Source of the DNA: Acidobacteriota bacterium
Lineage (GTDB): Bacteria; Acidobacteriota; Thermoanaerobaculia; UBA5066
Reading direction: 5' to 3'
DNA: 64,000 bases
Assembly (NCBI GenBank): GCA_029781975.1
Contig: JAKOVQ010000005.1
Coordinates: 1 to 64,000 of the forward strand
In this document: positions 35,999-44,733 of the stretch, piece by piece
How positions within the stretch are numbered: position 1 is the stretch's first letter
How the letters are laid out: each line of letters opens with the position of its first letter
Notes under the pieces: generated by a model
What the model saw: the letters and a program-made list of their open reading frames with translations, nothing else
What the model was told of the DNA's origin: nothing
Database searches by the model: none
Position numbers and translations under genes: made by a program

Positions 35999-38164
35999 TC
36001 AGCCCACGGCGGCCGGGACCCGCGCCGCCTGCTGGGCCTGGATGGCGGTGAGGTTGATCGTGAAGACGATGTCCTCGACCAGGCAGCCGCGGGAGAGGTC
36101 GTTCACCGGCTTGGCGAGCCCCTGCAGCATCGGCCCGATGCTGACGACGTTGGCCGAGCGCTGGACGGCCTTGTAGGTCACGTTCCCCGTGTTGAGGTCG
36201 GGGAAGACGAGGACGGTGGCGTGGCCCGCCACCGGCGACTTCGGCGCCTTCAGCCGCGCGACGTCGGGCATGACGGCGGCGTCGTACTGCAGCGGGCCGT
36301 CGAGGAGGAGGTCGGGCCTCAGCTCCTTCGCGATCCGCGTCGCCTCCTTCACCTTCTCCACGTCCTCCCCCGTCCCGCTCGCGCCGGTCGAGTACGAGAG
36401 GAGCGCCACGCGCGCCGGGATCCCGAAGGCGGTCGCCGAGTCGGCGCTCTGGATCGCGATGTCGGCGAGCTCCGCCGCTGTCGGGTTCGGGACGACGGCG
36501 CAGTCGCCGAAGACGAGGACCTGGTCGGGGAGGCACATGAAGAAGACGCTGGAGACGAGGTTGCATCCGGGGACGGTCTTGATGATCTGGAGCGCCGGGC
36601 GGATCGTGTGCGCGGTGGTGTGGACCGCGCCGGAGACCAGCCCGTCGGCCTCGTCGAGCGCGAGCATCATCGTGCCGATCATGATCGGGTCCTGCAGCTC
36701 GATCTCCGCGCGCTCGGGCGTCATCCCCTTGGCCTTCCGCCGGGCGACGAGCGGGTCGACATAGCGGGGCGCGACCGAAGCCGGGTCGACGATCTCGACC
36801 GTCGGCGGGAGGACGACCCCCTGCCGGGCGGCCACGTCGCGGACCTCCTCGGGCGGGCCGAGGAGGACGCAGCGGGCGATTCCGCGGGAGGCGACGATCG
36901 CGGCGGCGGCCACCGTCCTCGGCTCGTTCCCCTCGGGGAGGACGATCCGCTTCAGGTCGGCGCGCGCGGCCTCCACCAGCCTGTAGCGGAAGGCCGGCGG
37001 CGAGACGCGCGGGACCCGCGTGTCCTGGGCGAACCCCTTGCACCACGCGACGTCGAGGTGGTCCGCGATGAAGTTCATCGTCCGCTCGACCCGTTCGTCG
37101 TCGTCCGTGGGGATCTGCGGGTCCATCGCGGCCACGTGCGTCGCGGCCCGGTAGCTGGAGTACGGGACCGAAAGGAGGGGCAGCCCCCCCTCGAACGCCT
37201 TCCGGCAGAGGTCGAGGACGCGGCGGTCGGGCTCCAGGCCCCCCGTCAGGACGACCCCGGCGAGGGGCGTCCCGGCCTGCGCGCTCATCGCCGCCGCCAG
37301 GAGGATGTCGCTCCGGTCGCCCGGGGTCATCACGAGCGTCCCGGGCTTCATCGCCCGCATCGCGTTCGGCACCGTCATCGCGCAGATGGCCACGTCCTTC
37401 ACGCGCCTCGACCGCGCCTCGCCGTTGAAGAGGACCTGCGCGCCGATCGCCTCGCCGACGTCCCGGACGCGGGGCGCCGTCAGCTCGACGTTGCACGGGA
37501 CGACGGCGAGCGGCCGAAGGCCCTCCGCCTCGAGCGCGTCGCGGTACGCCTTGGCCTGACGGGGGGCGAGGGGCGCTCCGAGACAGGTCGAGCAGCCGCC
37601 GCAGACGGGTCCGAAGGTGTCGGTCTCGCCCTCGTGGCCGGCTCCCGAGTCCGCGCAGATCCGGTTCAGGACGCAGCCGACGGTCCGTCCCTCGGCGACG
37701 GCTCCGTAGCCGCGGGCGGCGATCGCGACCGCCTCCGCGACCTCCTCGGGGGCCTTCCTCTGCGGCGCGGCGACGAGGACGAGCTCGGCGTCGAGCGCCT
37801 TGAGCATGAGGGCGTTCACGCGCGTCGAGTGGACCATCCCCGGCTCCGGGAACATCCCCTCGACCACGAGGACGTCGGCGTCGTCCCCGGCGCGCCCCGC
37901 GATCCCGACCACGTGCTCCATGAGCGTCTGGTCGTCCCCTTCCGCGAGGAGGCTCTCCGCGACGGAGCGCGACACGGGGGGGAGGACGGCGAGGTGGGCG
38001 CCGAGGGCGACGAGCGCCGTGGAGTGGTCCGGGTCGCGGTTGGCGATCGGCTTGGCGAAGGCGACCCGGAGCCCCTGGCGGTCGAGGGCGCGGACGATCC
38101 CGAGACAGGCGGTCGTCAGCCCGACGCCGCGGCCGGCGGGGGCGACGAGAAGGGTGTGGGCCAT
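35999..38164 (-). CDS. pta: Phosphate acetyltransferase, long three-domain form
   Basis: 721 aa. Converts acetyl-CoA plus phosphate to acetyl phosphate. The N-terminal P-loop-like domain (MAHTLLVAPAGRGVGLTTACLGIVRAL) and central DRTGG domain (TPGDRSDILLAAAMSAQAGTPLAGVVLTGG) form the regulatory half, as in E. coli Pta. The C-terminal PTA_PTB domain has LPEGNEPRT, KAKGMTPERAE, DEADGLVSGAVHTTAHTIRPALQIIKT and GPMLQGLAKPVNDLSRGC. The Cys-rich stretch CGGCSTCLG near residue 185 is unusual. It lies 27 nt after ackA, forming the acetate-kinase pathway. Confidence 0.95.
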   Translation of the reverse strand: MAHTLLVAPAGRGVGLTTACLGIVRALDRQGLRVAFAKPIANRDPDHSTALVALGAHLAVLPPVSRSVAESLLAEGDDQTLMEHVVGIAGRAGDDADVLVVEGMFPEPGMVHSTRVNALMLKALDAELVLVAAPQRKAPEEVAEAVAIAARGYGAVAEGRTVGCVLNRICADSGAGHEGETDTFGPVCGGCSTCLGAPLAPRQAKAYRDALEAEGLRPLAVVPCNVELTAPRVRDVGEAIGAQVLFNGEARSRRVKDVAICAMTVPNAMRAMKPGTLVMTPGDRSDILLAAAMSAQAGTPLAGVVLTGGLEPDRRVLDLCRKAFEGGLPLLSVPYSSYRAATHVAAMDPQIPTDDDERVERTMNFIADHLDVAWCKGFAQDTRVPRVSPPAFRYRLVEAARADLKRIVLPEGNEPRTVAAAAIVASRGIARCVLLGPPEEVRDVAARQGVVLPPTVEIVDPASVAPRYVDPLVARRKAKGMTPERAEIELQDPIMIGTMMLALDEADGLVSGAVHTTAHTIRPALQIIKTVPGCNLVSSVFFMCLPDQVLVFGDCAVVPNPTAAELADIAIQSADSATAFGIPARVALLSYSTGASGTGEDVEKVKEATRIAKELRPDLLLDGPLQYDAAVMPDVARLKAPKSPVAGHATVLVFPDLNTGNVTYKAVQRSANVVSIGPMLQGLAKPVNDLSRGCLVEDIVFTINLTAIQAQQAARVPAAVG

Positions 38165-38191
38165 CTGAGTTCCTCCCGTTTGGGCGCCGCC

Positions 38192-39376
38192 TCAGGCGGC
38201 GCGCGCGATTCCGGCCGCGTCGAGGGCGATCATCAGCTCCTCGTTCGTCGGGACCACGAGGGCCTGCGGCTTCAGCCCGGTCGTGACCCGTCCTCGCGTC
38301 CCGCGGCCGTGCGCGGCGTTCGCCGCCGCGTCGACCGAAAGGCCGAGGAACTCCAGCTGGCGAAGGGTCCGCTCGCGGACGGTGGCCGAGTTCTCGCCGA
38401 TCCCCCCGGTGAAGACCAGGGCGTCGAGCCTGCCGAGCGGGACGACGAGCGCGGCGACCGTCTTCGCGAGGACGTAGCAGAAGATGTCCAGGGCGAGCCC
38501 CGCGCGCGCGTTCCCGGCGGCGGCCGCCTCCTCGACGGTCCGCATGTCGTTCGAGAGGCCGGAGACGCCGAGCAGGCCCGAGCCCTTGTTGAGGGCGTCG
38601 AGGACCTCCTGCGGAGGCCTCTTCTCGGCGCCGGCGACGTGACCGATGATCGCCGGGTCGACCGAGCCGCTCCGGGTCCCCATCATCAGCCCCTCGAGCG
38701 GCGTCAGCCCCATCGTCGTGTCGACGCTCCGCCCGTTCCTCACGGCCGCGCAGGAGCAGCCGTTCCCGAGGTGGGCGGTGACGAGGGCGTGGTCGTCCGC
38801 CGGGAGGCCGGCGAGGGCGAGCGCCCTCTGGGCGACGAAGCGGTGGCTCGTCCCGTGGAACCCGTAGCGGCGGACGCCGTGCCGCTCGAGCCACTCGTAC
38901 GGCACGGGGTAGGTGTAGGCGACCGGGGGCATCGTCTGGTGGAAGGCGGTGTCGAAGACCCCGACCTGGACGAGGCTCGGGAAGAGCTCCTGCGCGATCC
39001 GGATGCCGACCAGGTTCGAGGGGTTGTGGAGGGGACCGAGAGGGACGCACTCCTCGACCTGGGCGATCACCTCCGGGGTGATCGCCATCGACCCGGCGAA
39101 CTTCGACCCGCCGTGGACGACGCGGTGCCCGACGGCGAGGAGGCCGTCGGCGAGCCCGAGGTCGCGGAGGAGGTCCACCACGGCCCGGAGGGCCGCCTCG
39201 TGCCGGGCGCCGGCGATCGGGCGCGACGACCGGGAGCCGTTTCTCCTGACGTCCAGGCTGGCCTCGGGGGAGCCGAGCCGCTGGGCGATGCCCGAGACGT
39301 GCTCGACCGTGGTGTCGGGGTCGATGACGGCGAACTTAAGGGAGGAGGAGCCGCAGTTGAGGACGAGGACGTTCAT
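38192..39376 (-). CDS. ackA: Acetate kinase
   Basis: 394 aa. Makes acetate and ATP from acetyl phosphate. ASKHA-fold motifs: VLNCGSSSLKF at the N-terminus, VGHRVVHGGSKF, VFDTAFHQTMPP, RRYGFHGTSHRFV, HLGNGCS, LEGLMMGTRSGSVDP and FTGGIGENS. Complete length. Upstream operon partner of pta; together they allow acetate overflow or acetate assimilation. Confidence 0.97.
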   Translation of the reverse strand: MNVLVLNCGSSSLKFAVIDPDTTVEHVSGIAQRLGSPEASLDVRRNGSRSSRPIAGARHEAALRAVVDLLRDLGLADGLLAVGHRVVHGGSKFAGSMAITPEVIAQVEECVPLGPLHNPSNLVGIRIAQELFPSLVQVGVFDTAFHQTMPPVAYTYPVPYEWLERHGVRRYGFHGTSHRFVAQRALALAGLPADDHALVTAHLGNGCSCAAVRNGRSVDTTMGLTPLEGLMMGTRSGSVDPAIIGHVAGAEKRPPQEVLDALNKGSGLLGVSGLSNDMRTVEEAAAAGNARAGLALDIFCYVLAKTVAALVVPLGRLDALVFTGGIGENSATVRERTLRQLEFLGLSVDAAANAAHGRGTRGRVTTGLKPQALVVPTNEELMIALDAAGIARAA

Positions 39377-39836
39377 CTCACTCGGTTCGGCGGGACCGGC
39401 TCGGGGTGGCGGCTCCGGGCGCGCGTCGCTCGCGCCGTCCCGGATGCCGGCCGCCCCGCCGGCCTCGCGCGAGGGTCAGCCGCGGCGCCTTCCGGCGGGA
39501 CCGCGGCAGGGGTTGGGGAGGGCTCCCGCCGCCGGGACGTTCCCGGGGGACGCGGCGGGAGCGGAGGTCGAGGACCCGGATCGAAGGCCCGTCCGACCGA
39601 CGGGGGGAGCTGCCACCGGGACACGCGTCCCGCCATCGTGGAAGGGAGGGGCGACCGGGCTCGAAACGAGGGGAATCATGGCGTCGGGCTCCGGCGCCAT
39701 CTCTGCCGCCGGACCTGCCATCATACCCGCCGGCCGGCCGGTTCGTCGCCTTCGGCTCCTTTCGACGGGGCCGGCGCCGGACGCTCTCCGAGACGCCGTC
39801 TCGCGGCGCGATTCCCGCCGCCCGTACACTCGCCGC
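39377..39836. other. 460-nt intergenic region without a recognised gene
   Basis: The gap separates divergent ackA and the 2H-phosphoesterase gene. Short open frames here have no ribosome site or family resemblance. No tRNA, hairpin with T-tract or repeat was found. It should contain the ackA-pta promoter, but I could not identify one. Confidence 0.4.
39825..39830 (+). promoter_or_regulatory. Leaderless promoter -10 box (TACACT-N6-GTG)
   Basis: TACACT is followed by exactly six bases and the GTG of the 2H-phosphoesterase gene, with no Shine-Dalgarno. Same geometry as the TAGAAT-N6-ATG at 15815-15820. Confidence 0.5.
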
Positions 39837-40409
39837 GTGACCCCGAATCGGGTCCCGCCACGTTCCGGGACGGCGCGCCGGCACGCCACCGGGACGTCGA
39901 TCTGGCTCCTCCCGGCCGGCGCCGAGGCCGACCGGCTCCGCCGGACGATCGCCGATCTCGCCGACCGCCTCGGGACGGCGCGCTTCGAGCCGCACGTCAC
40001 CCTCATGCCGGGGTTCGAGGGCCCCGAGAGCGTCGCGGCCGAGGCCGCGCGGGAGCTCGCCTCCTCCGCCGCCGGCCTCCGGGTCGACCTGGGCGCCCCC
40101 GTCGTGGCGACCGACTACTGGAGGGCCTTCGTCCTGCCGCTCCGCCCGTCGGCCGCCCTGTCGCGTCTCCGGCTGAGGGCCGAGCGGCTCCTCGGGCTCC
40201 GACCCGAGGGTCCTTTCCGGCCCCACCTGAGCCTCGTCTACGCGGAGCCGTGGGAGATGGACCCGGACGTCGCCCGCTCCCCGTCTGCCGCGCGGCTGGG
40301 CGGCCTCACCCTGCGGATCGAGGCGGTGGCGGCGGTCCGGACCAGGGGGCCCGCCGAGGGGTGGGTCCGGCTCGACGACGGAGCCGTCGCAACGACGCCG
40401 GCGCCCTAG
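39837..40409 (+). CDS. 2H phosphoesterase (cyclic phosphodiesterase/RNA ligase-like)
   Basis: 190 aa. Two HxT/S motifs, one in each lobe: FEPHVTLMPGF (about residue 58) and FRPHLSLVYAE (about residue 130), the signature of the 2H superfamily. STDY-like spacing resembles cyclic phosphodiesterases (CPDase) that open 2',3'-cyclic nucleotides. Substrate unproven. The first 20 residues are basic and may be over-called; the start is supported only by the -10-N6-GTG arrangement. Confidence 0.75.
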   Translation: MTPNRVPPRSGTARRHATGTSIWLLPAGAEADRLRRTIADLADRLGTARFEPHVTLMPGFEGPESVAAEAARELASSAAGLRVDLGAPVVATDYWRAFVLPLRPSAALSRLRLRAERLLGLRPEGPFRPHLSLVYAEPWEMDPDVARSPSAARLGGLTLRIEAVAAVRTRGPAEGWVRLDDGAVATTPAP

Positions 40410-40416
40410 CCGCGCT

Positions 40417-40435
40417 GGCGCGCTCGTGGCGCGCC
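40417..40435. terminator. Short hairpin between convergent genes
   Basis: GGCGCGC/GCGCGCC stem (7 bp) with a 5-nt loop, 7 nt after the 2H-phosphoesterase stop. It lacks a T-tract; possible weak bidirectional terminator. Confidence 0.3.
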
Positions 40436-40475
40436 GCCGCAGGTTCCGCCTCGGCCGGGGCACCCGCTCGGCGCC

Positions 40476-41147
40476 TCAGCGTTCGACCAGCTCCGGCTCC
40501 CGCTCGAGGAGGGCGAGAAAGGCCCGGACGGCGGCGGGGTCGAACTGGCTCCCCGAGCCCGCCCGGATCTCGTCCACGACCTGCCCGGCCGGGAGGGCGC
40601 CCCGGTACGAGCGGTCGTTGCGCAGGGCGTCCCAGACGTCGACCACCGCGAAGAGCCTGGCGGCCAGCGGGATCTCGTCCCCCTTCAGGCCGCGCGGGTA
40701 GCCCAGCCCGTCCCAGCGCTCGTGGTGGGAGTACGGGATGTCGAGCGCGGGCCTCAGGTAGTCGATGTGCCGGAGCATCTGGAAGGCGTACTCCGGGTGG
40801 CGCTGCATGACCGCCTGCTCCTCGACCGTGAGGGGGCCGGGCTTGAGCAGGATCCCGTCCGGAAGGCCCATCTTCCCCACGTCGTGCAGGAGGGCGCCGC
40901 GGCGGAGGTGGCCGAGCTGCGCCCCGCAGATCCCCGCGGCCTCGGCCAGCCGGACCGTCAGGTCGGCCACCCGGCGGCTGTGGCCTTCGGTCTGGCCGTC
41001 CCGCAGGTCGAGCGCCCGGACCCACCCTTCGATCGTCGCCTCGTACGCCCGCACCAGGTCGTCGTACTGACGGACCAGCTCCCGCTCGCGCGATTGCAGC
41101 GACCGTTCCTCCGTCGACGGGCGGGACCGGCTGGCGGAGGGCCTCAT
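40476..41147 (-). CDS. HD-GYP domain cyclic-di-GMP phosphodiesterase, stand-alone
   Basis: 223 aa. An N-terminal helix (SLQSRERELVRQYDDLVRAYEATIEGW) leads into a complete HD-GYP domain: EGHSRRV, LLHDVGKMGLPDGILLKPGPL, HHERWDGLGYPRGLKGDEIPLAARLFAVVDVWDAL. The HD and GYP residues are intact, so hydrolysis of c-di-GMP (or a cGAMP-type dinucleotide) is expected. No receiver or sensor domain is attached. Divergent from the haem sensor gene. Confidence 0.88.
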   Translation of the reverse strand: MRPSASRSRPSTEERSLQSRERELVRQYDDLVRAYEATIEGWVRALDLRDGQTEGHSRRVADLTVRLAEAAGICGAQLGHLRRGALLHDVGKMGLPDGILLKPGPLTVEEQAVMQRHPEYAFQMLRHIDYLRPALDIPYSHHERWDGLGYPRGLKGDEIPLAARLFAVVDVWDALRNDRSYRGALPAGQVVDEIRAGSGSQFDPAAVRAFLALLEREPELVER

Positions 41148-41230
41148 CCGGGCCCGGACCTTACGGACGACCCGTCCGGGGGGTCAAGCCGGCCTGCTCC
41201 CCGCCGCCCGGTCCCCGGGCGCAGCGCGCC

Positions 41231-41260
41231 TTGCTCTTTTGCTCCGCGGATCCTTAGACT
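41231..41260 (+). promoter_or_regulatory. Promoter of the haem-sensor/kinase genes
   Basis: TTGCTC (41231-41236), 18-nt spacer, TAGACT (41255-41260). The ATG of the sensor follows 30 nt later behind GAGAGGAG. TAGACT is the same -10 box as at 43873-43878. Confidence 0.6.
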
Positions 41261-41290
41261 CGGTTCCATCATGGGGAGAGGAGTCCCTCG

Positions 41291-42166
41291 ATGAAGCTCC
41301 TGGTCAAGTTCAACCTCGTCCTGATCGCCGTCTTCGCGGTCGGGATCGTCCCGGCCGGCATCCTCTCGCGCAACCTCCTTCAGAAGAACGCCCGGACGCA
41401 GGTCCTGCAGGACGCCCGAATCATGATGGAGACCGCGCTCGCGGTCCGCGGGTACACGGTCAACCAGGTCGCGCCCCTCCTCAAGGACCGGCTCGAGGAG
41501 AAGTTCCTTCCCCAGACCGTCCCGGCCTACTCGGCGACGGAGGTCTTCAACGCCCTCCGCCAGACGAACCCCGCCTACACCTACAAGGAGGCGACGCTCA
41601 ACCCGACCAACCCGCGCGACCGCGTTGTCGACTGGGAGGCCGACGTCGTCAACGCCTTCCGGAACGACCCGTCGAAGAAGGAGATCATCGGCGACCGGCA
41701 CACGCCTGAGGGCCCGTCGCTCTTCCTGTCTCACCCGATCCAGATCAAGGACGAGAAGTGCCTGAGCTGCCACACGTCTCCGGAGACCTCCCCGGCGTCG
41801 GTGGTGAAGACCTACGGCTCGTCCAACGGCTTCGGGTGGAAGATGGGCGAGGTCGTCGGCGCGCAGATCGTCCAGGTCCCCACGTCCCTCCCGGTCGGGA
41901 TGGCCGACCAGGCGTTCAAGACCCTGATGCTCTCCCTCGTCTCGGTCTTCCTCGCCACGCTCGTCGTCCTCAACGTCCTCCTCGAGATCGTGATCGTCCG
42001 GCCGCTCCGCCGGCTCTCCCAGATGGCGGATCGGGTCAGCCTCGGCGAGCTCGACGTGCCGGAGGTCGAGGTGAAGGGACGCGACGAGGTGGCGATGCTG
42101 GCCGGCTCGTTCAGCCGGATGCGGATCAGCCTCCGGAAGGCGCTGGCGCTTCTCGACGAGGAGTGA
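41291..42166 (+). CDS. Membrane haem-c sensor (Tll0287/DUF3365-like) with HAMP, no output domain
   Basis: 291 aa. First membrane helix at residues 7-27, periplasmic Tll0287-like domain (about 35-200), second helix 209-232, HAMP 233-285. CLSCH (157-161) is a CxxCH haem-c site in the usual late position of this fold. The protein stops just after HAMP, without kinase, cyclase or methyl-accepting domain. It probably senses redox, NO or another haem ligand and signals through a partner; the Ser/Thr kinase 98 nt downstream on the same strand is the obvious candidate. Confidence 0.82.
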   Translation: MKLLVKFNLVLIAVFAVGIVPAGILSRNLLQKNARTQVLQDARIMMETALAVRGYTVNQVAPLLKDRLEEKFLPQTVPAYSATEVFNALRQTNPAYTYKEATLNPTNPRDRVVDWEADVVNAFRNDPSKKEIIGDRHTPEGPSLFLSHPIQIKDEKCLSCHTSPETSPASVVKTYGSSNGFGWKMGEVVGAQIVQVPTSLPVGMADQAFKTLMLSLVSVFLATLVVLNVLLEIVIVRPLRRLSQMADRVSLGELDVPEVEVKGRDEVAMLAGSFSRMRISLRKALALLDEE

Positions 42167-42196
42167 CGGCGGAGGCGTGACGGCGAGGGCGCGGCG

Positions 42197-42268
42197 GTGA
42201 ACGCGGGGATCGGCGCGAGGTTCGGCGCGAGGTTCGGCGCGAGGTCGAGCGCGAGGAAAGCCTCGTGA
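42197..42268 (+). CDS. Possible 23-codon leader ORF overlapping the kinase start
   Basis: GTG at 42197 opens a short frame whose TGA overlaps the kinase GTG (GTGA). It contains in-frame repeats of the tetrapeptide GARF because of a 12-bp tandem repeat. It may couple translation of the kinase, but could be chance. Confidence 0.25.
   Translation: MNAGIGARFGARFGARSSARKAS
42211..42256 (+). repeat. 12-bp tandem repeat upstream of the kinase gene
   Basis: Almost four copies of CGGCGCGAGGTT (42211, 42223, 42235; last copy degenerate GAGCGCGAGG). The unit is a multiple of three, and the array ends just before the kinase ribosome-binding region. Confidence 0.85.
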
Positions 42269-43836
42269 CCGCCGAGGCCGGCAGCCTCGCTGCGGGGGAC
42301 CCCCAGCCGGGGCAGCGCTTCGGTGGCTACGAGATCATCGAGCTCCTGGGACGGGGCGGGATGGGGCGCGTCTTCCGGGCGAAGCACGTCACCCTCGAGC
42401 GGGAGGTCGCCCTGAAGCTCCTGGCGGAGCAGTTCACCCACGACGAGTTCTACGTCCAGCGCTTCCTGAAGGAGGCGCGCGCCGCGGCCCGGGTGAACCA
42501 CCCGAACATCGTCCAGATCTACGACTTCGGGAAGGAGGGGGAGCACTTCTACCTCGCCATGGAGCTGGTCGAGGGCCGCTCGCTCCTCCACTTCGTCAAG
42601 CACTGGGGCCGGTTCTCCGAGGTAAACGCCGTGGCCATCGCGCGCCAGGCGCTGGCGGCCCTCGCCGTCGCGCACGAGGCGTCCCTCGTCCACCGCGACG
42701 TGAAGCCGGACAACCTGATCCTCGGAAAGAAGGGGAAGGTCAAGCTCGTCGACCTCGGCCTCGCCAAGAAGGTCAGCGACGACCCGGGGGCGTCCCACAC
42801 CGGGATGGCGGCCGGGACGCCGCACTACATGGCGCCCGAGCAGATCGCCGGCCAGCCCGACATCGACGGACGGGCCGACCTCTACGCCCTCGGCTGCACC
42901 CTCTACCACCTGGTGACGGGCCAGCCCCCGTTCTCCGGCTCCTCGAGCGCGATGGTGATGACGAACCACCTCTACTCCCCCCGGCCGGACCCGCGGTCGC
43001 TCGCGCCGGACCTCTCCGGGGAGTTCTGCCGGATCCTGGCGCAGCTGATGGCCCGGGACCGGGTCGACCGCTATCCGAGCGCGGAGGCGGCCGACGCGGA
43101 TTTCGCGCGGCTCCTCGAGAGGCTCGTGGCCGGGGAGGCTGCCGACCCCGATTCGACGCGGGCGCCCCGGCCCTCCTCGCCGCCCCCCGTCCCGCGGCCG
43201 ACCGCGGCGCCCCGGCCCGGGTCCGACGACGACGAGGCCCTCTCCTCGCTCCATGCGACCGCGATCTCGTCCGGGGCCGGGGCGAGCCTGGCGTCGGCAT
43301 GGGACCCGGATGTCCACCGGAGGCTCGAGGAGGACCTGGCCGGGTTCGTCGGGCCGCTGGCGAAGGTCATCGTCCGGAGGGCAGCCCGCTCCGCGTCGGA
43401 CTTCCGCGACCTGGCCGAGCGCGTCGCCGTGGAGATCCCCGACCTGGAGTCGCGGAGCCGCTTCCTCTCGCAGGCCCTCAGCCCCGTCCCCGGCGCCGCG
43501 CCCAGCCGCCCCAGCGGCCCCGGCGGGTCGGGTCCCGGGGTCGGCGGGGGCTCCGGCCGGAGCGGGGCGGCGGCGCCCGCGACGACGCGCTCGCACCCTT
43601 CGGCCGGGAGCTCCCCCAGCTCGGCCGGCGGCCCCGCCGCCTTCCCTCCCCTGGCGCTCGGGCAGCTCGAGCAGGCCCTCGCGGCCGAGATCGGCCCCCT
43701 GGCGCGGGTCCTCGTCAAGAAGGAGGCGAAGAAGGCGGGGGGGTGGGACGCGCTCGTGGAGGGGCTCGTCGGCCAGATTCCGGACGGCGGGGGGCGGGAC
43801 CGGTTCCGCCGGGCGGCCCGCGAGATCCCGCGCTGA
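42265..43836 (+). CDS. Ser/Thr protein kinase with duplicated C-terminal domain
   Basis: 523 aa, cytoplasmic. Kinase domain (about 20-285): GRGGMGRVF loop, Lys51 in VALKLL, catalytic loop HRDVKPDN (143-150), DLG (163-165) in place of DFG, and GTPHYMAPEQ. A Pro-rich linker follows. Residues 354-404 and 468-519 are two copies of one small helical domain (FVGPLAKVIVRRAA... and EIGPLARVLVKKEA...), joined by a Gly/Ser/Pro linker. Similar C-terminal domains occur on other bacterial kinases; I cannot name the family with certainty. No membrane helix. GTG start, weak GAGGAAAG site. Confidence 0.88.
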   Translation: MTAEAGSLAAGDPQPGQRFGGYEIIELLGRGGMGRVFRAKHVTLEREVALKLLAEQFTHDEFYVQRFLKEARAAARVNHPNIVQIYDFGKEGEHFYLAMELVEGRSLLHFVKHWGRFSEVNAVAIARQALAALAVAHEASLVHRDVKPDNLILGKKGKVKLVDLGLAKKVSDDPGASHTGMAAGTPHYMAPEQIAGQPDIDGRADLYALGCTLYHLVTGQPPFSGSSSAMVMTNHLYSPRPDPRSLAPDLSGEFCRILAQLMARDRVDRYPSAEAADADFARLLERLVAGEAADPDSTRAPRPSSPPPVPRPTAAPRPGSDDDEALSSLHATAISSGAGASLASAWDPDVHRRLEEDLAGFVGPLAKVIVRRAARSASDFRDLAERVAVEIPDLESRSRFLSQALSPVPGAAPSRPSGPGGSGPGVGGGSGRSGAAAPATTRSHPSAGSSPSSAGGPAAFPPLALGQLEQALAAEIGPLARVLVKKEAKKAGGWDALVEGLVGQIPDGGGRDRFRRAAREIPR

Positions 43837-43849
43837 CGACGCCGCTTCT

Positions 43850-43878
43850 TTGACAGCCCCCCGCCTCGCCCGTAGACT
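43850..43878 (+). promoter_or_regulatory. Consensus promoter of the unknown gene and tssB-tssC fusion
   Basis: Perfect TTGACA (43850-43855), 17-nt spacer, TAGACT (43873-43878), 14 nt after the kinase stop. It gives a leader of about 30 nt before the ATG at 43914. It makes the downstream two-gene cassette a separate, constitutive-looking transcription unit. Confidence 0.8.
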
Positions 43879-43913
43879 GCCCCGACAGTCCCCGAGAACG
43901 AGGAACGCGACAG

Positions 43914-44693
43914 ATGGATGAAGCCTTCACCACGCGGAAGCTCCTCGTCCTGAGGAAGCTGACCCGGGCGGTCGCGGACCTCCTCCGCGGCCAGCTGAAG
44001 AGCCACCTCATCACCCTCGAGCCGCTCCTGAAGCCCCGGATGCTCTACGGCGAGCACATCCAGGGCCACGGCAAGGAGATGGTCCGGGGATCGGACAAGT
44101 ACTTCCGCGAGCTGCAGGCGGACTTCGCCGCGGTCGTGGGGGCGCGGCCGTTCAACATCTCGGCCCGCGAGCTGAAGTCCCCGTTCGAGGTGATGAGCGC
44201 CACGCTCGAGATGAACGCGCTCGAGTACGCCTATTCGGCCAAGACCGACCGCGACGCCAAGCAGGTCGTCATCACCTCGCCCCTGAAGTGGGTCTTCACC
44301 CTCTCGGGCTATTCCGCGGGAGGGCTGCGGAAGCTCCTCGCCGACCGGAACCGGACCGAGCAGGACATGAAGGCCTTCGCCCTCCACTTCCTCCTCGTCG
44401 AGGCCCTCTTCACGAAGCAGGTCGGCATCTCGGACCTCCTCCGCCAGCTCAACTTCCACGTCGTCAGCGAGAAGTGGCCCGAGTTCGGCGGCCTTCCGAT
44501 CACCTTCGTCAGGTCCTCGGTCTCGACGTACCGGCCGCCCGACGACGTCATCATCGAGAGCACCGAGATCTCGGGGAGCAACGCCTTCGAGGAGTTCGTC
44601 GAGGTCGACGACATCGTCCACCTCCAGGACGGCTTCAAGGAGCAGCTGATCGAGATCGTCAAGAGCCAGGCGCCGGAGCTCCTGCCGAGGTAG
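43914..44693 (+). CDS. Unknown protein co-transcribed with the TssB-TssC fusion
   Basis: 259 aa. No family recognised, and no signal peptide or membrane helix. Mostly alpha with beta pieces: TTRKLLVLRKLTRAVADLLRGQL, KSHLITLEPLLKPRMLYGEHIQG, PFNISARELKSPFEVMSATLEM, and a C-terminal half with LPITFVRSSVSTYRPPDD and FEEFVEVDDIVHLQDGFKEQL. Less Ala/Arg-rich than its neighbours, which suggests a constrained, folded protein. The start follows GAGGAACG. It lies 40 nt upstream of the sheath fusion gene, so a functional link (baseplate-like or chaperone) is likely but unproven. Confidence 0.75.
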   Translation: MDEAFTTRKLLVLRKLTRAVADLLRGQLKSHLITLEPLLKPRMLYGEHIQGHGKEMVRGSDKYFRELQADFAAVVGARPFNISARELKSPFEVMSATLEMNALEYAYSAKTDRDAKQVVITSPLKWVFTLSGYSAGGLRKLLADRNRTEQDMKAFALHFLLVEALFTKQVGISDLLRQLNFHVVSEKWPEFGGLPITFVRSSVSTYRPPDDVIIESTEISGSNAFEEFVEVDDIVHLQDGFKEQLIEIVKSQAPELLPR

Positions 44694-44733
44694 CCCGGCC
44701 GCCCCGTCAACGCGAAACGAGGAGGCGCTCCCC

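Noticed and set aside
36221..40810. 1529-codon open frame on the plus strand over pta and ackA
   Set aside because: Antisense shadow of pta and ackA; real conserved motifs are on the minus strand.
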